From NCBI GenBank assembly GCA_014529385.2, contig CM043956.1:63988620-64052619 (forward strand): a stretch of 64,000 nucleotides of DNA. The letters run 5' to 3'. A program made the position numbers and the translations under genes. The stretch is from Adiantum capillus-veneris (taxonomy: Eukaryota > Streptophyta > Polypodiopsida > Polypodiales > Pteridaceae). The notes beneath the pieces are model-generated. The model made no database searches. It was not told where the DNA came from and saw only the letters and a list, made by a program, of their open reading frames with translations. Of the stretch, positions 55,929 to 64,000 are shown piece after piece (within the stretch, counting starts at the first letter, position 1; each line of letters begins with the position of its first letter).

Positions 55929-57073
55929 CAACACACATAGCGTGTGTGTATCTCCTACTACCTTGACATCTCCGACTTCTCCTCCAACATCTCCTGCTTC
56001 TCCGACAATCATCTATGGCTTCTCCGATTATGACTCCGACTTCCTTGATCTTGACACGGCATATATATATATATATATAGTGTGTGTGTGTGTGTGTGTG
56101 TCCAATTTTTTGTTCTCCCAAGCTCTAATTTTTTTACATCGACACCATCCTCTCCGACATCATCCTCTCCAACTTTCACATCTCCTACATGGTTTTGGGT
56201 ATCAGCATCACTCTCAGATAGACAGAGATTCGATGTATGGTTTTCGTGGATTGTTGATGCATACACCTGTAGACATTGCTTGAGTCCACAATTCCCATGA
56301 CAAGACCCTTGCTCAATTAGTGGGATACAGACAACAGTTACTCTCTGTGTTAGCAGTCTCTCGAAAGACACGATTTCTTGAGCACCCTACTCGAAGGCAT
56401 AGATTCGTCATTGGCACTATAGGTGGTGGAGATCCGATCGTAGATTGCTTTTTGGTCAAGGTGTAGCATTTTGCATTGGCACTACAGGTGGAGTTTTCTA
56501 CAAGTTTCAGAGGTTTATAGCTACAGGTTGCAGTACTACTCAGTTCCGGTGGGAGTTTTGCATATCATATTTATGCATTTTTGACAGCATATGATGTGTA
56601 CTATTGTGAGCTCTTTTGAGATTGTATCCCTGCAGGACTTTGTTTACTGCATGCAGCAGTCCTTAACACTCATTTGTGTATGATTACTCATGTATGTTGA
56701 GTTGCGATTATTGCCTATGTTTTTTTTTTGTGTGGAGGCAATTGGGCTTGATCTTTTGGCAATTACCTGGCCGTTTTTGACACTCGAGCGGGAAGAGCCC
56801 TTTCCTAGACTATCCAGTCTTGAGTCTGCTTAGCCTTTGGAGGGTTGTTTGCGTGAGGTTTTCTTGAGCTCGGGTGTTCTCGAATGTTGAGACACTTTTG
56901 GTGATATAGGTTGCTAGAGTGTCCCCTCTTTCGATATCCTCACCATAGGCTATGTATCTGGTCGACATTTTTGCTTTTGACACCGAGTTGGCAGTCTCAC
57001 AACAATTTGTTTAATCATTTTACGTCAATCTTATGCCCAGAGGCTTGCTTTTGTCAGTTTATGCATTGATTTT
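55559..57073. other. unassigned; possible LTR and microsatellites
   Basis: An LTR may begin at 55559 on the plus strand. (GA)n at 55879-55925, (AT)n at 56058-56080 and (GT)n at 56081-56101. The frames across them come from composition. No protein recognised to 57073. Confidence 0.45.
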
Positions 57074-57563
57074 TGCTACAGTCGGAAGGCACGGCGTCCC
57101 TGCAAAATACCTCGAATAGCATGATAGAAACAATAAAACACAGCAATATGCATACCTGACGAATCTTGAGAGCATATAATCAAATCGTACACAAACAGAG
57201 AAGAAGAGAGAGCGAGATAGAGCAAGAGGGTACGTGCAGGCACACCTCCTAGAGCGGAGTGCTACACCGGCACGATGAGAGAGAAGAGGGGAGAAGAGAG
57301 AAGAAAGACACAAGCACTGGGTGCAATCCCCCCCCTGTGCAAGAGTGACCATTTCCCCCTTGCACGTATTTTATTTATAGATTTCTTGAATGGTCAAAGT
57401 GAGTACAAATTGGCCGGCCGGTTATAAATGGCCAAAGTTCATAAAGAGCACTTGAATAATCAAATATACATAAAATATAATATCCTTCTGCATAATCCAT
57501 TATCTGCTAATTCTTTTTCCACCTATCAACTGTAATAAATGGATAAATATCAATTCCATACCA
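57074..57563 (-). mobile_element. LTR-T copy 4 (minus strand)
   Basis: On the minus strand TGGTATGGAATTG to CTGTAGCA, 490 bp, with CTATAAATAAAATACGTGCA, the GCACTCCGCTCTAGGAGGTG block and CAGGTATGC...TTTTGCAG as in the other copies. It is preceded by CAACGGAGAGGTA (57564-57576), a polypurine tract, so it is a 3' LTR of a minus-strand element whose body would lie to the right. Confidence 0.7.
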
Positions 57564-57576
57564 TACCTCTCCGTTG

Positions 57577-58420
57577 GAAAGCAATTGTCCTCAGTTGCGA
57601 AGATAAAAATCTCCAAACAATACTTGTAAAAAACAATGATTAGACATCTGTATCAAATAGTAAAAAATCCATAAAATTAGACAACATTGCTTATACCTAC
57701 CGTTATCCACATACTACCTATTCTAGTGTCCCATACCACTAGAATCAACAGTATATGTCATACCCTGATGAATCAGGATATCATTGGTCACACTCATCAT
57801 TCAATAAGTCAATTCTCATCAATGTCAATTGCAATTCCATAAATATTATCGCGACAGAAAATCATTATATAGAGAATCGAACTTCAATTTCAATTCCAAA
57901 TATAATCCAAATCCAAAATATCTTTCATTTTGTATACCCGGGTAACAAAATCACACCAGTGACAGTGGTGGCTAGCCACTGCAGCATGATTTTGTGATTG
58001 GTGTTGCGTAAATCGGTGAATCTACACCAATAAGACGTGCTACCTAAATCGGCGAATCTGTATTTGATATAAGTTCAAAAAGCGTGAATCTGTAGTTTGT
58101 TGTTATGCTGCCTAAATCAGCGAATATGCACTAGATGAGCATTGACACACTGCCTAAATCGGCAAATCTGTGTGCCTGTGACCAATGGACTAGACATGGC
58201 ATAAAAAGTGACAAATAAATGACCTGTTTGATATGAAATTGGAATAGACTGTAATGTGGAAGCATGTACCAAATGTTAGCTGTCATCGCACACCAACTAA
58301 GCTCATGTAAGCAGGGGTATGACAAGTCATCTCAGTAAGAGTCCAATCAAAGAAAGGAGAGCCCCTGACATTAGAAACAATGGATTTTGCAACATAATTT
58401 AAACAAGTAAGGGAGCATCT
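57577..58420. other. no gene seen; short repeated motif
   Basis: Expected interior of the LTR-T copy 4 element, but no gag or pol is recognisable. Contains the motif array at 58003-58172. Confidence 0.4.
58003..58172 (+). repeat. interspersed TGCCTAAATCGGCGAATCTG motif
   Basis: Four clear copies and one partial copy (near 58005, 58041, 58080, 58109, 58151), spaced 30-45 bp apart. Confidence 0.8.
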
Positions 58421-58625
58421 AAAAAAATTATTGCCTACTGCAACGGTGTTGGGGTAGGCAACAGTGTTGGGGTATCTATAGGGGTATGAGAATATGAGAA
58501 TATGAAAAAATTATTGCCTACTGCAACGGTGTTGGGGTATCTATAGGGGTATGAGAATATGAGAATATGAAAAAATTATTGCCTACTGCAACAGTGTTGG
58601 GGTATCTATAGGGGTATGAGAATAT
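58421..58625 (+). repeat. 65-bp tandem repeat, three units
   Basis: ATTATTGCCTACTGCAAC starts at 58427, 58510 and 58575. The first unit has an extra 18 bp, a small internal duplication of GTGTTGGGGTA-type sequence. Confidence 0.9.
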
Positions 58626-58628
58626 CTA

Positions 58629-60216
58629 GATTTTTCTCATGCCACAAGATGCTCCAACTTTTGATGTTAGGGGTGGTGGTTACAAAAATCGGTAAGCACC
58701 TTAAATTTAGGTTTCAATTTGACCTTATTTCATTTTGCAAGATTCTACAATGCCAATTTGACAAGCAAAATTTTCTTCAATCAAGTGAAGTTTGGCCTTT
58801 AGACGGCATTTGATAGCTAAGCTTCAGGAGCTATCTCTTGTTAAATTTGGAAATCGCATGCTTCTCAATAAGCTGCAGAATTCTTCTCTGAAAGATCAAC
58901 AATATCAATTCTCTTTTGCATCAACATGAGCACTTGTTAGCTATGAGCACTCAGGTTGCATTCTATCTCACCTTTCATGAGTATGCAAAGCAAGGCTTCA
59001 CTCCAAGGCATATTGCATGTCAGCTTTCAAAGTTTGGAATATGGTATTAGCATATGAACTTGGAAATCTTTGGCAACATTTCTACCTGTTTCTTCTTGGA
59101 AGTCGGTATAAACCAAGCCTCGAGGGCATACAAGGTACATCCGACAACTCTAAATTTCTCGACATATATGGCTACCAGCAAATTCTAGCAAAGGCAACTG
59201 CTCTCAGATGGGCGACAAGGTCACAGATTTTCAAGTTCTACTTTTATTTCTTTAAATTTTCATTTAAAAAATATTTCTCTGATGTGCAAAGCTAAGTGCT
59301 TTGATAGACCTATTGTGAAGCAAGGCTTCTATTACTTTCCACAGTACTACACATTTAACTTAGGATCAAGGATAATGGCACACATGTTTGGCAATAAGAG
59401 GATATAAGCTCACAGTTATGGTTTGCAATGACCAAGTGTGATGTATCCATGCCAGTACACATTGTGCAAGGCATGTATAGCATTTGGTCACATTGTTGAT
59501 ACCATCATTGACGCCAAGAGCTTATCACACTATTTCTCTAATATGCATGCATGGCATGCCAGTATTGTGGACTCATTCCACTAAAGCATGGTTACGCTTC
59601 TGCTATAACATCAGCTACTTTGTTTAGAAACAATTGATGCTTGTATATTTGCTTGCGATTGTTGTATATGACTACAACATCGAGCAATTTTTGTGCACAA
59701 GGTGCTGGCAACACAGACAATGATTTCTGTGAATAGCAAGTACGCATGGACTCACTATCAAGCAAATAATTCATGGGATGACATGAAAAGACGAAGAGAG
59801 TTTCACAATAGGTGATCTCCTCTATGGACACCCAAGAAACTTTAGTATGACTACCTTGTTTGGGGTGTTGACATTTTTTCTCTTCTCTTCATGAAGAGAC
59901 ATGATTCTTCCAAGCTCTAGTTGCGAATACCATTCCAATCTACAAAGATCTATTATTGAAATATAGGAGTGGTGGTTCCAGGGGTATGACCCTTCCATTA
60001 CCTAATTACTCCATAGGTGTTGAGGGTCATATATTGACCTCATCACAATAATACTTTCAAGAAAGAAGTTTACAATTTACTAAACGGCAGTAGACAAGTT
60101 TATCTTCCAAAGTTGATTTCAATCACTGTTACATATGACAAACTGGGTTAGTCACTATTGGCTACTTGTTTGAGCAATTTTCATATAGAGTTGAACCAAG
60201 GGGTTTAACATTCAAG
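58629..60216. other. no gene recognised
   Basis: Scattered short frames only; the longest (59017-59295) resembles no family I can name. Confidence 0.4.
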
Positions 60217-60455
60217 TAGCGTAACCGCGAAACGTTTCACCCTAAAATGCGGTGTTTCACCACGAAACGTTTCAGTCCAAAATGAGAGCAGAGTGAAACG
60301 TGAGACCAAAACGTGCGTTTAGCGACTTTGAAACTAAAACTATGGTAACTTGTTGTTAGTGAAACGGCTTGTGTTTCACTTGGTGAGCGAAACGTTTCAA
60401 GGCCTGAAACGTTTCACCTATCCTTACCTGCCGAAACGCGTTCATGGTGACGCTG
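60217..60455. mobile_element. hAT-type MITE (239 bp)
   Basis: Ends are imperfect inverted repeats: TAGCGTAACCGCGAAACG on the left, and CAGCGTCACCATGAACGC on the right read inward on the minus strand. The 8-bp duplication CATTCAAG flanks both sides exactly (60209-60216, 60456-60463). A TAG/CAG start and 8-bp duplications are hAT features. The inside has four perfect palindromes GAAACGTTTC (60229, 60264, 60389, 60406) and no coding capacity. Confidence 0.85.
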
Positions 60456-60463
60456 CATTCAAG

Positions 60464-61580
60464 GTATTAACCAAGGGGTTTGGATTGCAAAGGCAACACC
60501 CAGGGTTCCCTGTATAATACTACTTGATTTTCACTAAACTTTCAATTAGTGTTACTAGATCTTTTCAGGTGGAAGATTTGGTCATGTCACATTTGACCAC
60601 GGGTAACTGAACATTATATTCAACCTCTAGGTATGCATATGATTTGGTTTATTTTTTAATAATCTTTGATTGATTTATACAAGTTAGAAGCTTCAATGAG
60701 TTCATCCACTTTGATCTTCACCAACATGACAAGGTCATGTAGGAGTAATGAATTTTGGGATAAAGTGTTCTAGATATATTTTTGCATTATGCAATTAACG
60801 ACCTACACGGTACTTTTTGTTTGGCACAAGAGGAGCAACATGGTCTAGTAACTCATGGAGTTTGGTTTAGCCATTGTGGAGCACGGATAACGAGGGTCCC
60901 TCTCACTCATGTCGCAGAGTGTTTACAATTACCTCCGCATATGTGCATCTTGTACTTGTTGGATGTAATTTTTTCAACCATCCTTACCTGAGACACATTC
61001 CTTATGTGAAGAATATGGGTCTCTGAGACTAACACTGGCACCCACTATTTCAATTATGTGTCATGACAAAATTGCTAGGTGCTGGTCAAATCCGTTTACT
61101 AGACCATCGTAATCACATTGTATCAGGAATGATTTCACTGGCCAAAAATTGTGGATACCTAGTAAGACTTTTTAAGGTTATAAGTATTGTTAAACAACTT
61201 GAACGGATGCTTGTTTATATACATAGCAAAGGTATGTTCAGTTAATGAACTAGTTCATTTGGTACCTAGATGTGATGGATTTTCACATTCTATTACCATT
61301 TGAAATATGCTGACACAATTTTCATGTAAAAAGTATTTAGGTTTTATCTCGTGAGCCATGAGCACAACATAAGCCATACACATTTGCAAGTACAGTTATG
61401 AATATGTAGGTTTGAATCTGTTTTTCTCTAAATGCATGTATACTAGGTGTTATGGGCCCCAGTGTTTAGCAAAGGCTAATTTGGGGCGGCATGCACATTC
61501 GTGACATTAGTAGCTTCTACAACATTTCTCACTCTATGTGCACTATCTCTATGAGATTAATTGTAGATCTATTAATCACC
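60464..61580. other. no gene recognised
   Basis: The frame at 60782-60991 (MHYAINDLHGTFCLAQEEQ) shows no known domain. Confidence 0.4.
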
Positions 61581-61740
61581 AATAGAGGTCATGGCTCGAT
61601 TTGGGTGCTTGTAGACCAGCTCACTAAAGTTAACCAAGATAGTTGTTCTTAACATTGTTGATTAATCAACACTATTGCAAAGAATTGTGATCCCTCTTTA
61701 CCAGTCATTTTGGCAGACTGTCTGTAAACGGTGGGGAAAC
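61581..61740 (+). pseudogene. Ty3/gypsy integrase fragment
   Basis: NRGHGSIWVLVDQLTKV (61581-61631) matches the integrase core block GHDSIWVIVDRLTKSAHF. About 80 bp on, a frame gives IVIPLYQSFWQTV, comparable to VSDRGTQFTSRFW with the catalytic Asp lost. Badly decayed; belongs with the polyprotein end at 62260-62495. Confidence 0.65.
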
Positions 61741-61907
61741 ACATATCATTATTGTTAGTCATCTAGAGAGGATAGGCATATTACAAATGTTAATATTGTG
61801 CTAAAGGATATGCTAAGCACAGACATTAGCACCAAGCAATCCAATCAAAAAATTTATTTCTCTAGTTGGAGTTTGCTTACCATGAGGCAAAGCATTTTGT
61901 GAGGCTA

Positions 61908-62188
61908 AGTTTAGTCTCTTCATGTTTACAGCAAGCCCTCAACCTCGATCAATAGTTATGGTGGGGTTGTTTATTGATGAAGATTAATTACAAGTCAAGG
62001 ACCTATACTTTGCTGATGAGTTATGCTAGGCAGTATAGGTCTCAACCTCGACTAGTAGTTTAGTCTCTTCATGTTTACAACAGGCTCTCAACCTCAATCA
62101 GTAGTTATGGTGGGGTTGTTTATTGATGAAGATTGATAACAAGTCAAGGACCTATACTTTGCTGATGAGTTATGTCAGCCAGTTACTT
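61908..62188 (+). repeat. 149-bp tandem duplication
   Basis: AGTTTAGTCTCTTCATGTTTACA starts at 61908 and 62057 (motif shown in part); about 130 bp of each unit match with few changes. Confidence 0.88.
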
Positions 62189-62259
62189 TCATGAAAAGTG
62201 AAAAGAGGTACTCTTTTGGGTACATCTTAATGGTGATAACTCGTTTAGCATGCTCAATT

Positions 62260-62495
62260 GAGCTATAAATGGAGTCTATACGCTATGTGGTTACACAAGA
62301 TGATTGCAAAGGGACAACAATGTGGAAAATCAAGATGCTCTTCTTGATTTCATTGAGCCTCCTACTGAACCGTGCTCTGATCAAAAGAATAGTTGGATCC
62401 ATAAAGGATGCCACTGCTAAAAAATTAGTGTACTTTATGACTCTATCACCACTTTTGTTTTCGAGGACGAAAACACTTCTTCAAGGGGGGAGTAA
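62260..62495 (+). pseudogene. gypsy polyprotein end and polypurine tract
   Basis: Frames give DFIEPPTEPCSDQ and FEDENTSSRGE, the acidic end usual for gypsy polyproteins, followed directly by TTCAAGGGGGGAG (62477-62491), a purine tract. An LTR should start just behind it. Confidence 0.55.
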
Positions 62496-63125
62496 TTTAA
62501 TGCCAAGGGCAAACTAGGGGGTCACGGACCCAGACCAAGGGCCAACCGCTAGGTGTGGACAGGAATTCAAAATTTGGATGGCCAATGGCCTATATAACGA
62601 GTGGTAGGGTGGAGAAATTACATAAAATCTAGGGAGATATTCATATGCTTTTGAGGAGGAAAAAGGAGGGAATGTCACGTGGAGGAGAGAGAGCGAAGGA
62701 AAAGAAAATGTTCCTCTTTACACGCATCAAACAAGTCTAGAGATATTTCTTTGTCACAGGTGTGCAGGCTTGGCGGGCACTCAGTGTTTTTCTCTCTGTC
62801 TCTTTCTCTCGTGCGGGTGTGCAGGCCCCGTAAGGGAGTGATTCTCACAGCTGTGGATGTGCACAGGCATGCATACAAATGTAGACATCGTAGGCAGTGA
62901 GGTAGCTCTCTCTTGTGCTATTTCTCGTGTGGCACATACAAGAATATTGGAGGCAAGGAGTGAGATATCATACTAGAAAAGTGGACGCATGCATTGAGAG
63001 ACCACTTTGTATTGTTGCTTCGAGTGTGGGTGTACCACTTGAGAGACTGTGCAAGGTGGGGTTCTTGGGTCAAGCAAAGGTTCGCGAGCAAAGGTACGTC
63101 AATCTGCAAACAAAGGGATGAGGGT

Positions 63126-63148
63126 GGGGGGGGGGGGGGGGGGGGGGG
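63126..63148 (+). repeat. poly-G tract (23 nt)
   Basis: Twenty-three consecutive G. Confidence 0.95.
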
Positions 63149-63324
63149 ATGGCATCAAACTACTTCTTTTCCTTTGGAATTCATAGATTCACATTGAATC
63201 TGTGAGATGAATTAATTGGTTTGTAAATTTGAACTGAATATGTATGTGTGCCAAACGTCATTAACTAGTATCGTACAAGATACCTCACTTTGGGATAAAA
63301 AGTATAAAGCAATTGGAAAGAAAT

Positions 63325-63347
63325 GGGGGGGGGGGGGGGGGGGGGGG
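63325..63347 (+). repeat. poly-G tract (23 nt)
   Basis: Again exactly 23 G, about 180 bp from the previous tract. Confidence 0.95.
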
Positions 63348-63390
63348 TTAGGAATTCTTTTGGTTAGGTACAATTAAATTCCATGAAGTA

Positions 63391-63396
<6 letters not shown>

Positions 63397-63471
<75 letters not shown>
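63397..63471 (+). repeat. (CT)n microsatellite, with (GA)n at 63545-63565
   Basis: About 37 CT units. A shorter GA tract 75 bp on could pair with it as an inverted repeat. Confidence 0.95.
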
Positions 63472-63476
<5 letters not shown>

Positions 63477-64000
63477 CTTCACAATGTGAAGATATTACAT
63501 AAGTGCTACTGAGCAACACACAAGAAGCAAATTGCTTCTCGGATGGAGAGAGAGAGAGAGAGAGATTATACTTTTTCTTAGCCTTTAAATAGTCTTGCAT
63601 CTTGTTCACACACGATGATGGCAACCCAAGTTGGGTTGACCCAACAATCACCCCCTTCAGCCAAACTTGGCATACAATACAAGGGGAATTATCTCACCCC
63701 CGAAAAGCATGTTGTATGCTTAGGCTAGGATCACTTGATTCTTCATGTGGTTCCTACCGCATTCATCGCTTGGTTCAATTGGATACAGCTAGCACTCTTG
63801 TCTAGGTTCATGTGATACATCAGGGAGGTTTTCTATTGGATTCATCACCCCGATTCATTTGGATACATCTAGCAAACTCAGGCATCATATCATAATCATC
63901 GAGAAGGTCTTACCTCTGACGTCATTCATCTTCGCCGGGGCAATGTCTAGTCCCATTACACACACACACAAAAAAAAGATTTGCTGATCTGAGTATCATT

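Larger units (their letters stand above)
62496..64000 (+). other. probable 3' LTR followed by low-complexity DNA
   Basis: The region after the polypurine tract has a TATA-like CCTATATAACG near 62590. Long poly-G, (CT)n and (GA)n tracts follow. No gene is recognisable; the LTR end was not found. Confidence 0.4.

Noticed and set aside
55837-56371. Coding frames over GA, AT and GT tracts
   Set aside because: Composition only.
58003-58625. CRISPR-like array
   Set aside because: Units are diverged tandem or loosely spaced repeats without constant spacers, and the window is plant nuclear DNA.
60782-61245. Two short plus-strand frames as possible host exons
   Set aside because: No recognised domain or convincing splice sites; they lie just upstream of a decayed gypsy integrase.

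Overview
The window is a piece of a large, transposon-filled land-plant nuclear genome. It holds CACTA/En-Spm elements with TNP2-type transposase, chromodomain Ty3/gypsy and Ty1/copia elements, a fragment of a plant heavy-metal-associated (HIPP-type) gene, and very many GA/CT, GT/AC and poly-G tracts. No intact host gene was found. The sequence alone does not place the species; the density of old, nested elements suggests a very large genome (fern, gymnosperm or similar; inference).

Layout. 220-1564: a short non-coding CACTA-like element. 1565-5594: repeats and unassigned DNA. 5595-14227: two copia fragments sharing the same integrase deletion, the 3' end of a minus-strand chromovirus (LTR plus chromodomain), and a truncated CACTA copy (9989-12985) joined abruptly to copia reverse transcriptase, then an LTR of a separate family (LTR-T). 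14228-19171: unassigned DNA, two more LTR-T copies and a gypsy reverse transcriptase. 19172-27180: a complete 8,009-bp CACTA element splitting that gypsy gene; both of its genes (1,104-aa TNP2-like transposase, 371-aa Transposase_24-like protein) read through without stops on a canonical exon model. 27181-37150: gypsy and copia remnants, including a structurally complete copia (31668-36790) with a 5-bp target duplication but disrupted coding.

37151-47750: a long degenerate reading frame of unknown family (N-terminal globular part, acidic Lys/Glu-rich linker, coiled coil, C-terminal domain), a second diverged copy of its C-terminal part, and directly behind that a polypurine tract and LTR. This looks like a retroelement whose main protein I cannot assign. 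An unrelated LTR with a tRNA-Asp-type primer site and an antisense frame lie between the two copies. 47751-55600: nested minus-strand gypsy elements (gag, zinc knuckles, protease, start of RT, primer sites, LTRs); one leader carries an unexplained frame with its own poly(A) signals. 55600-64000: LTR-T in minus orientation, tandem repeats, a 239-bp hAT-type MITE with perfect 8-bp target duplications, the integrase tail of a plus-strand gypsy element, and long poly-G and CT tracts.

The genes do not form a host pathway. The only candidate working unit is the CACTA element: transposase, accessory DNA-binding-type protein, and subterminal GCGACGCT repeats as likely binding sites. Both CACTA copies also carry the captured HIPP exon.
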